Part shown: positions 12,401-20,722 of the stretch, in pieces
Position numbering within the stretch: position 1 is the first letter of the stretch
Layout: each line of letters opens with the position of its first letter
Assembly (NCBI GenBank): GCA_030159075.1
Contig: BROG01000241.1
Location: 620,001 to 684,000, forward strand
Direction of reading: 5' to 3'
Length of the DNA: 64,000 nt
Origin: Atrina japonica
Taxonomy: Eukaryota; Mollusca; Bivalvia; Pterioida; Pinnidae
Made by a program: the position numbers and the translations under genes
The notes under the pieces: generated by a model
What the model was told of the DNA's origin: nothing
Seen by the model: the letters and a program-made list of their open reading frames with translations, nothing else
Database searches by the model: none

Positions 12401-15400
12401 GGCATCTGATCAAGGATGATACATAAGATATATTAGAAAGGGTTCCGGTATTCATCTTCATTACCATTTTAGATACAGTCAAACTTTTCTATAAAAGCCA
12501 CTCAAGGCAAAAGGCAAAACTTGCCTTTATCAACAGACGGCCTTTATAAAGAGGCTTATTTATTGTAAAAAAAGTTAATAAAGGTTATGTTTGAATAGCC
12601 ATAAAAGTTTAATGCAAGTTTGACTGTACTTGCATTTGTATATTTTCATAGGATTATTTCTTACTATCATAAAACCAATGTTTTTATATTCAGAAGATTC
12701 ATTTTCTGAAAAAGGAAACATTTGCTGTAAATTTGTTTTGTAAACTCAATAACCTGTGAAAAACAATGGACTCTTCTGTAAATCAATGACTTAGACTGTC
12801 ATTAGGCATTAACGAGTTAAAGATGAATGTGCAAAACACAGTACAGAGTAGTACAGAGGCTTTGACAATTATCCTCATTGATTCTAATTTGGTAAAGAAA
12901 CAGTAGTTTTTTTCTGTGGCGTCTATAACAATATTATTACAGCTGCAAATAGGCAGGGATGAATAACATTATCAGTTATTTTATTATTAGAGGATAATAA
13001 AACTTAGTTTTGTGTAAATAAATAATATGTCATCGTAAAACGCAAACATATACATTTAAAATTTTGCCCAAAATAACCACATGGTATTCAAAATAGAAAC
13101 AAAATACAGATGCCATAATTATTTTCATTTGCTGTAGAAGAATGAGGTTCAAGATTACAACAAGTAAAATAATAATCACACACATGTACCTTCCCCCACA
13201 ACACACACAGTGTGGCACAAGAAAGCAAGATAGAGAGGCACAGACATACACATGCACAGACACTCAGGCACATGCAAATACACACACATACACACATAAG
13301 AAGTACACGCCTAGTTTTACCATATAGCACAAACATAACAGACACAGAGCATATAAAATCTAGCTATAATACTTCTCAAGATCAATAAATCCAAGAGCCA
13401 GTCTGGCTCAGTCATAAGCATGCTTGACACAGTAGGTGTCGGCACATTAAAGAACCCTCATTGCTCAATAGCTGTAAGTGTCAAGCGTAGGTCAATATTT
13501 GAAGCCCTTCACCAGCATTTGGTGATGTCTCCACATGAGTGAAAGATTCTTGAGTGGGACATTAAACAACAATATAGCCAACCAAATCAATAAATCAAAT
13601 AACTTTAACAATAGTGGTTTTCCTTCAAGAGATAACAGTCTATGATGGTTGGGGATTACATTATAATACTCAAAATTCCTCAGTATACAACAAAAATCTC
13701 AGCAAACATTACATATGACTTTAAAAAGATGCATTCTAAAATCAAATATAATGTAATTAATTGACTCACATAATTACATCCATCCCAGAAAAATTGGAAT
13801 GAACTGAACATCATTGAAAAAGTCCAGTCTATCCTTGTCCTTGGGGCTGAATGAAGATTTGCATACATTTGTACTATTCTATCAACAAAATTTCTTGATT
13901 TTGTACTTCTAATCCTGTTTGACCCAAATGGAAAACTACTATTCAAAATGATCATGAAAAACAATTGTGAAAACCATCGCGAAGTTCCTACGTACCAATT
14001 AGAATTAGGATAACATGATACATTTGGATTACACTGTAGTTTGCATAAAAGATCTACAGTATGTAGTAAACCACCGCAGAAGTTCAAACATACCAACTAG
14101 AACTACATGTAGAAAGACATCACAAAGTTCATACATACCAATGAGAACTAGGATGTCATGGGTAGATACATTTGGATTACACTGTAGTTTGTGTAATAGA
14201 TCTACAGTATGTAGTAAACCACCACAGAAGTTCAAACATACCAACTAGAACTACATGTAGAAAGACATCACAAAGTTCATACATACCAATGAGAACTAGG
14301 ATGACATGGGTAAATACATTTGGATTACACTGTAGTTTGTAGTTGGTGTAATAGATCTACAGTATGTAGTAAACCACCACAGAAGTTCAAACATACCAAC
14401 TAGAACTACATGTAGAAAGACATCACAAAGTTCATACATACCAATGAGAACTAGGATGACATGGGCAGATACATTTGGATTACACTGTAGTTTGTGTAAT
14501 AGATCTACAGTATGTAGTAAACCACCACAGAAGTTCAAACATACCAACTAGAACTACATGTAGAAAGACATCACAAAGTTCATACATACCAATGAGAACT
14601 AGGATGACATGGGCAGATACATTTGGATTACACTGTAGTTTGTGTAATAGATCTACAGTATGTAGTAAACCACCACAGAAGTTCAAACATACCAACTAGA
14701 ACTACATGTAGAAAGACATCACAAAGTTCATACATACCAATTAGAACTAGGATGACATGGGCAGATACATTTGGATTACACTGTAGTTGGTGTAAAAGAT
14801 CTACATTATGTAGTAGAGATGACAGTTCTGACATGGCTGGCTGTTTCTGTACCACCAGTAAATCATCACTTTCCAAAATTTCAACTAAACATGCAAAACA
14901 CACAGCATCCTTGTCCTGCGAGTGATGAATTGACCATTGTTCATCATGTGTGTCATGGTTTGTTGTCCTATAAAATGACATGTCTTTCTGCAAGATAAAA
15001 AAAACTGAAAATGTCCTCAGAAACAACAAAAATATGATAAAAATGAAGATTGATTCCAGCAATATCGAATCATAGATAAATCACACAGATCTTTGTTGTG
15101 TTAGATTTTCATTAATTCAATTTCCAAATATAATCAGTTAACCTTTCAAATAATTTTCAGTGCTCAGATTAATAAAAATTGTTTCAATTCTAGTAATAAG
15201 GTATTGGTATTCATTCTTGTCACTTGAAAAATCAAAGTACTGAATGTTGCAGAAAGTGTAAAACATTTACATCTGTAGGTCAAACATGTAGGCTAAAATC
15301 AGTTATATAATTCAGAATTCCAGAAAGTTTTGATTTCATTCAGGCATTCTATATATGTTCCTTAATGGTATGGAATAGTGTACAATTTTAATGTCAAAAT

Positions 15401-18400
15401 AAGCTATGTTCTCTGATTGGGTAGTTTTGGGTTTTAAATTTACACATAAACAATCATATGTACACCATATAGCAATAAAATACAGTAAAATCATGTTATC
15501 TCGATATTCAAGGGACAACTCCTTTTACGTCAAGATATTCAGAATTTGAGATAACCATAATTTTAACCATTAAAATCAAAACCAGTCATTTAACTTTGAC
15601 ATAACTGGAATTTTGACTCATCTGTTTTTAACATAACTAGATTCCATCGTATACCAACATGTATAAATTCATGTTTCACTAAAATCTTAAAGCTGAGCTA
15701 GGATCTTAAAAAGCTTTTGAACTTATAATAAAAAAAAATTGTGTTGAAAAAAAAATGTTTTGAAACATTACCACTTCATCTCCCCACACAGCAGACATAT
15801 TTGTAATTCTTTCACTGTAAAAAGACCCACAATAGGTATCAAAGGCGGATTACTTATATCAGTCATCATTGTATATTTTTACTCTCAGCGCTAAACGTGC
15901 GAAGTCCTAGAGACTGAATAAAACTCACAGACTTAAGTCTTACCCGTACTTTCCAACGAAAACAATCATTTGTTCCTAAAGTGGAGTTTTCTGCAATGAA
16001 CAAACAACAACAGAGAATATATATTTCATCCATAATAAATCCAAAATATATTCCATTGCACTAAATATCAAGTACCTTCAAAAACAAAAACAAAGCGATT
16101 AGTTTCCTACTGTCATTCAGCCATTGAGCCATGTTTCTTCTTCAGGTAAACCGAAAAGTGTTAAAAAAACTGGAAGTTGAAACATTGCTCAGTGGCTGAA
16201 TGACAGTAGGAAGCAGATTGCTTTGTTTTTGTTTTGGAAGGTGCTTTATACATGTATTTAATGGCTACCATGTGACTGTTTTACAAAAACTGACAGGGTG
16301 TCGGTGATTCCCCTGTCAGAAATGAAGTTTCACCGCAAGGGGTCAGTCGAACGGTGAAACGGATAATTCTGACAGGGGAATCGCTGATACCCTGTCAGTT
16401 TTTATAAAACAGTCACAAGGTAACCCTATTCTAATGCCTGCACATCTTAAATTAGCATTTTAATGACTGAAACTTTAACATATGGTGACTCCTACCTTTA
16501 TCTATGACCAAATGACTTTGAAAAGTTTGTTGAGTATAGGCCTACCCTACTGATGCAATTAAAATAGTTACTGATTTATCATATGAATCTGTTAATTTCA
16601 ATACCGATTTAGTGATATGATATAGGTTTTATGTTTTGTATTTTAAACAAGGAACTCTAGACAGTGAAAAATGTTTCGATATGTACATGTATTGTATTAC
16701 AAAGTTCAGCAAGTGCATCGAAATCGGTCAGCAGAACTTTGTGTTATATAAAAAACTAGCAGTGAATCCCCTGCGAATTTTTGATGTCACCGACCAATGA
16801 AATAACGTGAAGCAAACAGAGAGCATTAGAATTAGTGTTATGGAATAAATTTTGAATTTATTATGGATGAAATATTCATTCTCTCATTGTTACTGATTGT
16901 ACGTTGCAGAAAACTCCAATCGAGACACAGATTTTTATTTTCGTTGAAAAGTACAGGTAAGACTATAAGTCTGTGAGTTTTATTCGGCCTCTGGGACTTT
17001 CGCAGTACAGATATACAACGCTGATTAATATAACTAATCCGACTTCTATACCTGTTGTGGGACTTGTTTCCTGGTGAAACACTTACAGATATGTCGGCGT
17101 GTGGATAGATGAAATGGGAATGTTTCAAAAAAATTTTTTTCAACACAATTTTTTTATTAAAAGTTCAACAGCTTTTTATAATCCTAGTTCAGCTTTAATG
17201 TCATTTAATGTCTTACTGTCTATTCCAATGTGGAGATTATTTAAAAGAAAGGCTCAAAAAGGTTTCAAAAGGTATAAAACCTTATTGATTACAATAACAA
17301 CAATTATTAAAAACTAATTACGGTATACAACTTTTCTTAATATTTTTACTTGTATTTTGGAAGCATCTGCTGAACAGGAAGCATGTATAACAAAGAACTA
17401 AGCTTTGATTGATGCACGTTCTTTATCTTATTTCAACCTTTTCCAACAATTCTTTCAGTCTCTAGAACTGTTGAGTTCACATAAAAATCAAATTGCTGCC
17501 CCCAAATGTCAGCCCCACCCCCAATAAAAACAATTAAAACAAGATATGTGTAATCCATTTACAAGTAAATGATTTGATGCTCCCTCCCCTGCAAAAAATG
17601 TCAGTCCCACCCCAATAAAAAAATAATCAAAACAAGACACATGTAATACATTTACAGGTAAATGATTTAATGTCTTTCTCTGCCCCCCCCCCCCAAAAAA
17701 AAAGAAAAAAGGGTCAGTCCCACCCCCTAGTAAATAAAAATCAGAACAAGTTACATGTTATACATTTACAGGAAAATGATTTGAGATTACTTTTGAATAA
17801 GTTATTACATCGTAAATAAATTTTGAAGTGGAAAATGGTATTGAAAACTCTTTGTACATATGTCAGCAATTGATTATACATGGCTGTGTTAACCATTTTT
17901 TCCCTGTAAAATTTCTGTAAATGAGTACTGGAACAATTTGTATGAATATTATTCAAAATTTTAATCTTGAATTACATAACATTTCTTTTTACATTTTTTA
18001 CAGGCATAGCTTATTTATATATTTTTCAAAGTTTGAGTAGCAAAATACCATTGATTTTATTAGCCAATAATTTGTTGCTAAAAATTGAGTTACATGAAAT
18101 TTCCTGAAATAATTTTTTTCTGAATATCTATTTGCTGCAATCAAATGTGTAAATTTTATGCACAATTGAGCTTTAATGTTGGTCTATAGCTTGCTATTTT
18201 GGTTGGTCTTATGAGCAAAATATACATGAATGTTACAAAAACCACAAATATTTCTTCATTGCCAGAGGGGTACTGGTATGGGATTAGGAAATACAAACAC
18301 AGGCATAAATGTAATTCTAGTTCCCAGCAGAGTAGATCTAATCAATTAATTACTATCCACACAGATCACTTCCCACTTCAAAAATGAGAAAAATTTTCTT

Positions 18401-19592
18401 TTCAAATTCAACAAAATTATGATGTAACACAGAAAGGTATCAATATCTTAAATATCATAACTATCATAATCCATTCAGTTGAATGAGCAGAAATGATTTA
18501 TATAGGGTAGGGATAGTCAATTGTAGAGTTAACAAAATGTCATCTGCTTCAAAGGGAATTTCCAAGTGCACTTATAATTATTCAATGATGTTGATTTTCA
18601 GTGAATAAAATTTTCCATAGTACACAATGTTGCCTTCTGGAACAATCTATGGCAACAGTACATATATGTTATTTGAATGAGAAGAATGAAACTGAAAGTA
18701 AGAAAAGAAGTTAAATAAAATAAGATATAAAAAGATTGGTGCTTTGTTTTAAACAGGAAAAGGGAATGAATAAAAAAGATAGTCATATAAACAAAACAAA
18801 AATATTTTTTAAAGTTTTCATCTACTCCCCTCTTTACCTGTTAAGATTTACACTTAATCATTATGTACCAATACAGAGGATATTGATTTAGCATTTGAAG
18901 CTTCCTATCAAAAATAATTTTGGGTCATATGGAACACTTGGTCTTATAAATTAAGGATTAAGTGATTTACTCAGTTACTTATCAAATTTATTCATTGGGA
19001 CTAGTGAAGTTCCAGAAAAGAAGTACAGATGATTTTCTCACTTCTGAAGTGAGTTGTGCAGAAAAGTTTTCAAAAGCATAGGGCCTATGACTAATACATG
19101 TACCTAGTGGTACAGAGGCCTATGTGGACAAGAGGTTACAGCGTCACTCTTTAAAACCATGTAGTCTTTCACCTCTTGCAGCCTTTTTAGTTGATTTCAT
19201 GAGAAAGTTTGCCAGTTTACTTGGTTGAAGGTCGATGGTCTCTTCCTGGGTACATTGTAAGCCTAACCAGGTTCCCTTCTTCGTCATTAAAAACTGCCCA
19301 TCACAATATAACATAAATTGTTGAGTGTGGAGTAAGACACCATTAAAAAAAAAAGCCAATAAAAGCACAATCAGAAAGTTTGATCAAAGTGAAAGGTTTT
19401 GTCAATGAATCACTTGGGCGACTGAATGTTGACCAACATTTACAACTTGCATATTCATGATGTTATTAATTTTATACCTCTCTGACTCTGTTAAAATTCT
19501 ATCAATTAATTTCGGAATAACCAGACATGCATCTGCAAGTGTAATGCAATCATGTGACCTTGACTGAATAATGTCCAGAGGGGGGAGGACAT
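6293..19592 (-). CDS. MEI1-like helical-repeat protein gene, partial (7 exons)
   Basis: Seven exons on the minus strand join without a phase conflict in the order 19592-19478, 15814-15772, 14987-14738, 11659-11612, 9748-9675, 8350-8245, 6493-6293. Together they make 837 nt, or 279 codons, with no stop. The protein is rich in Leu-containing amphipathic helices, as in HEAT/armadillo-type proteins. The C-terminal part, with HGTLLHYLSNALSCPDEEVQ followed by a SQCLIRNVLG segment, resembles what I recall of vertebrate meiosis inhibitor protein 1 (MEI1), which is needed for meiotic double-strand break formation. That name is tentative and from memory. Both gene ends are unrecognised: the first exon starts in mid-codon and the last ends at a donor. 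The gene is transcribed away from Mhc, so the two genes are divergent. Nearly every intron carries its own minisatellite. Confidence 0.6.
6786..7030. repeat. CT-rich low-complexity tract
   Basis: A pyrimidine-rich run of CTCTCACTCTTTC-like units that ends with CACACA and CTCTCT microsatellites. It lies in an intron of the minus-strand gene, about 300-500 bp before the acceptor of the 6293-6493 exon. The open frame through it (Ser/Leu/Thr-rich) is a composition artefact. Confidence 0.85.
7481..7870. repeat. 50-bp minisatellite, about 8 units
   Basis: GGAGGCATAA recurs at 7491, 7541, 7591, 7641, 7691 (as GGAGGAATAA), 7741 and 7791, an exact 50-bp period. Further decayed units (GGCATATCTAAC with ACATCACTGGTGAGCATTTA) continue to about 8130. 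The array sits in the intron between MEI1-like exons 8245-8350 and 6293-6493. Confidence 0.95.
8245..8350 (-). CDS. MEI1-like exon
   Basis: The exon is 106 nt. The minus-strand acceptor is TATACAG and the donor is CATG|GTAAAC. It starts in phase 0 and leaves one base at the end. It encodes 35 residues including KLLPLYMFLGRMMKMLPGL, a Leu/Met-rich helix pair. Its phase fits both neighbours. Confidence 0.7.
8517..9160. repeat. Degenerate short tandem repeat (AGTCTGGATT units)
   Basis: Many imperfect units of about 23-25 bp alternate AGAAGTCTGGATTAGCCAG with AGAAGTTTGGATTGACCACC. Higher-order pairing is visible. It lies in an intron of the MEI1-like gene between exons 9675-9748 and 8245-8350. 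Confidence 0.9.
9675..9748 (-). CDS. MEI1-like exon
   Basis: The exon is 74 nt. The minus-strand acceptor is TTTGTTGTAG and the strong donor is CATAT|GTAAGT. It starts with two bases that complete Val (G|TG) and ends in phase 0. It encodes 24 residues including CLKMLVKLGSEEQV and DLIQSY. Confidence 0.7.
9844..9992. repeat. 30-bp minisatellite, about 4-5 units
   Basis: TGGGTCTTTT-type units start at 9851, 9881, 9911 and 9941, a 30-bp period. The period is divisible by 3, so both strands show open frames with a 10-residue period (an FGSFGVFFVC-like one on plus, a PKRPKTNKKY-like one on minus). There is no other sign of coding. Confidence 0.95.
10790..11172. repeat. Dispersed element with internal duplication and terminal hairpin
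   Basis: Two related halves share AAGGGGCCATAACTC, AAAATTTTGGTTATC and CTCATAAAATTTC. The right end carries a perfect hairpin, TGCCTGTCTTTCGACAGGCA at 11140-11159, followed about 8 bp later by CTAA at 11168. A hairpin just before CTRR is a feature of Helitron 3' ends, but the 5' end and target site were not confirmed. It lies in an intron of the MEI1-like gene. Confidence 0.5.
11612..11659 (-). CDS. MEI1-like micro-exon
   Basis: The exon is 48 nt. The minus-strand acceptor is TTTTCATTACAG and the donor is GGAAG|GTATAT. It starts with two bases that complete Asp (G|AC) and ends with one spare base that forms Val with the next exon. It encodes IMKADDQTFASVAME. Confidence 0.7.
11735..12300. repeat. 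62-bp minisatellite, about 9 units
   Basis: GAGGATTACC recurs near 11792, 11853, 11915 and 11977 and onward with a period of about 62 bp. The unit also contains ATGACTATCACTGTA and CAGAGGTACCCCTCTC. Edge units are diverged. It lies in an intron just upstream (minus sense) of the 48-nt micro-exon. Confidence 0.95.
12474..12628. mobile_element. Small terminal-inverted-repeat element (MITE-like)
   Basis: It starts TACAGTCAAACTT and ends AAGTTTGACTGTA, a 13-bp terminal inverted repeat. Internal complementary segments include AAAAGCCACTCAAG and GGCCTTTATAAAG. A related copy lies at 45309-45550 in an Mhc intron. No coding capacity. Confidence 0.7.
13392..13592 (+). mobile_element. SINE-like element, second family
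   Basis: The sequence shares GTGTCGGCACATTAAAGAAC, CACATGAGTGAAAG and GGGACATTAAACAACAAT with the reverse complement of 32262-32492, so it is a dispersed element. It ends in an AT-rich simple tail (AATCAATAAATCAAAT). A weak tRNA-like head (TGGCTCAGTCATAAG) is visible. Confidence 0.6.
13981..14812. repeat. 148-bp tandem array containing copies of an exon 3' end
   Basis: CATTTGGATTACACTGTAGT recurs at about 14021, 14169, 14317, 14472, 14620 and 14768, giving spacings of 148, 148, 155, 148 and 148. The rightmost copy (minus sense: first) is the real 3' end of the exon 14738-14987. The other five lie in its intron. Each unit holds the last part of the exon, its donor CATTG|GTATGT, and about 75 bp of intron. 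The leftmost copy is the most diverged. Confidence 0.9.
14738..14987 (-). CDS. MEI1-like exon, 3' end tandemly amplified
   Basis: The exon is 250 nt. The minus-strand acceptor is ATCTTGCAG and the donor is AATTG|GTATGT. It starts in phase 0 and leaves one base. It encodes 83 residues including ACLVEILESDDLLVVQKQ and LQCNPNVSAHVILVLI. The last ~75 nt are repeated five more times downstream in the intron. A second donor-like site 45 nt beyond the first (boundary at 14693) would add 15 residues in frame if used. The join to the 11612-11659 exon restores a clean Leu-Ile-Asp-Ile. Confidence 0.7.
14988..15771. other. Intron of the MEI1-like gene
   Basis: AT-rich intron between exons 15772-15814 and 14738-14987 with no other exon or recognisable element, except that the left end of the large inverted duplication begins near 15688. 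Confidence 0.5.
15772..15814 (-). CDS. MEI1-like micro-exon
   Basis: A 43-nt exon with minus-strand acceptor CTTTTTACAG and donor AAGTG|GTAATG. It supplies one base to finish the Ser codon left by the 19478-19592 exon and ends in phase 0, as the next exon requires. It encodes ERITNMSAVWGDEV. Support is from phase and splice sites only, so it is less certain than the others. It lies in the left arm of the inverted duplication. Confidence 0.5.
16073..16243. repeat. Foldback with ~60-bp arms
   Basis: The left arm holds AAACAAAAACAAAGC, TTCCTACTGTCATTCAGCCA and GAGCCATGTTT. The right arm (from about 16180) is its reverse complement, with AAACATTG, TGGCTGAATGACAGTAGGAA and GCTTTGTTTTTGTTTT. It lies inside the loop of the large inverted duplication. 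Confidence 0.85.
16264..16424. mobile_element. Near-perfect palindromic foldback element
   Basis: The left half, with TGTGACTGTTTTACAAAAAC then TGACAGGGTGTCGGTGATTC, mirrors the right half, with GAATCGCTGATACCCTGTCA then GTTTTTATAAAACAGTCACA. The centre holds a second hairpin, GTTTCACCG / CGGTGAAAC. Length is about 160 bp. It looks like a MITE or foldback transposon copy, and the small number of mismatches between arms suggests a recent insertion. Confidence 0.8.
17203..19131. other. Intron of the MEI1-like gene
   Basis: AT-rich intron between exons 19478-19592 and 15772-15814 with a three-copy tandem repeat at 17505-17790. Nothing else is supported; the open frames here are short and lack splice-site context. 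Confidence 0.5.
17505..17790. repeat. Tandem repeat, three units of about 115 bp
   Basis: Each unit contains GTCAG(C/T)CCCACCCC, AATAAAAA, AAAACAAGA, CATTTACA and AAATGATTT. A poly-C/poly-A run separates the second and third units. Confidence 0.85.
19132..19350 (+). mobile_element. tRNA-derived SINE, copy 2
   Basis: Same body as the SINE at 54145-54405: CACCTCTTGCAG, GAGAAAGTTTGCCAGTTTAC, a GGTCTCTTCCTGGGTACATT block, CATTAAAAACTG, and TTGTTGAGTGTGG with an A-rich tail. The tRNA-like head is poorly preserved. Confidence 0.65.
19478..19592 (-). CDS. MEI1-like exon (most 5' recognised)
   Basis: The exon is 115 nt on the minus strand. The acceptor is CCACACAG and the donor is GAGAG|GTATAA. It begins with two bases of a split codon and ends with AG, completed by the 43-nt exon. 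It encodes LPPLDIIQSRSHDCITLADA and LVIPKLIDRILTES. The exon must be preceded by at least one more, because it opens in mid-codon. The open frame extends a little further upstream, so the acceptor is not fully certain. Confidence 0.55.
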
Positions 19593-20116
19593 CTGTGTGG
19601 TTATGCAAAAGCACATCAATGTATGAAATTAAAAATGTTATGATAAATAGTTCAAACTTGATTCATTGATGATTTACTAATGTCTCTCAAAATAAGCTTT
19701 GAATTAATCAGTTCAAAGTCACAATAGACTTATGCCATGGAGAAAGGCTTATCATTAAAATTTCAATCAATATCGAATTAATCAATTCAATTCCGATTAG
19801 TCAGGGAATGAAATTGACATTAAGTGATTGACATATCATGGTGTTACTGAATTTTGATAACATAACCTTTGTTCTCCTTACCACTTCAATCTTACATAAA
19901 CTATGGACAAAATTAAATGATTTGGATTACAATTTTGTTGTATTTACATTACTTTACAAAGAATTAAAATGTCCACTTGCCAAACAGATCTATTCGCCAG
20001 AAATATGTATCTTCCCTGTTTGAATTAGGATGGCAATTGCCCAACCTTGCAGAAGTAATGTTATCTTATTTTGATAAAAAAAATTATGGATAATTGATGT
20101 ATATCGATGTAACTTT

Positions 20117-20722
20117 GCAGGGGCTGAAAATTCCTTAAGTCCGAGGTCCGGGACCTACATATTTTACTTTCGGACCCTGTCATTTTCTTGCTGTGTGGGT
20201 CCGAGGACCTATCAAGTCTGAATCAATGAATGACTATTCTGTCAACTTCTTTATTTCTTAACTTTATTTGTTTCCTCACAAGGCCTCTCACCTCTGGTTC
20301 GAATCCCGCTAGGGTCATTTCGAATTAAGTGGGAAAGTTTGCCGGTTTTATTGCAGAAGATCGGTGGTCTTTACCCGGGTAACCCGGGTTTCTCCTCCAA
20401 TAAAAAATGGATGTCATCATATGACTGAAAGATTGTTGAGTATGGTGTAAAACAAAAAATCAAATCAAATCAAATTAAATTATTTGTTTCCTTTTTAAAG
20501 TTAAATTGCCATTTTCTCATGATTTTGTGGCAGTTTTTGGTTTATATAATTTTGTGTTCCCATCTATGATAATTGTTATTTGTATTGATTGATTATATTA
20601 AAACTCTGACTTAGATTTATTGTTTTTCGACCTATAAGTTTATGTTAGAGGACCGGACCCAGGCAAAATTTAACAAAAAAGTCCTGGACTCAAGCAGCTG
20701 AAAGAAAATTTTCAGCCCCTGC
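20117..20722. mobile_element. TIR element interrupted by a SINE
   Basis: Ends are GCAGGGGCTGAAAATT and its inverse AATTTTCAGCCCCTGC, a terminal inverted repeat of about 15 bp flanked by TTT on both sides. Internal parts also pair loosely (GTCCGAGGTCCGGGACC near the left, GGACCGGACCC near the right). A SINE sits inside at about 20275-20470. No transposase frame remains. Confidence 0.7.
20275..20470 (+). mobile_element. tRNA-derived SINE, copy 3
   Basis: It has a perfect B box, GGTTCGAATCC at 20296-20306. The body continues with GGGAAAGTTTGCCGGTTTTA, GATCGGTGGTC and CCAATAAAAAATGG, then TTGTTGAGTATGGTGTAAAA and a tail of AATCA units. It is nested in the TIR element, so it inserted later. Confidence 0.75.

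Larger units (their letters stand above)
15688..17202. repeat. Large inverted duplication with ~370-bp arms
   Basis: The left arm (about 15688-16072) matches the reverse complement of the right arm (about 16822-17202) almost end to end. Shared blocks are GCTGA(G/A)CTAGGAT, AAAATTGTGTTGAAAAAAA, GGTAT then CGGATTA, AATAAAACTCACAGACTTA, GGAGTTTTCTGCAA and TTTCATCCATAATAAAT. Divergence is moderate. The left arm contains the 43-nt MEI1-like exon; the right arm has a diverged inverted copy of it. The loop holds two smaller palindromes. Confidence 0.9.

Noticed and set aside
13088..13345. Cys/Val-rich minus-strand ORF and Thr/His-rich plus-strand ORF
   Set aside because: Caused by CA-rich sequence (CACACA, CATACACA); no splice sites or conserved residues.
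13680..14096. 138-residue minus-strand ORF
   Set aside because: Its first part is the decayed last copy of the 148-bp exon-edge array and the rest is intron. No recognisable domain; the frame is open by chance.
16838..17146. 102-residue minus-strand ORF
   Set aside because: It lies in the right arm of the inverted duplication; the left arm equivalent is not open in the same way and no homology is evident.
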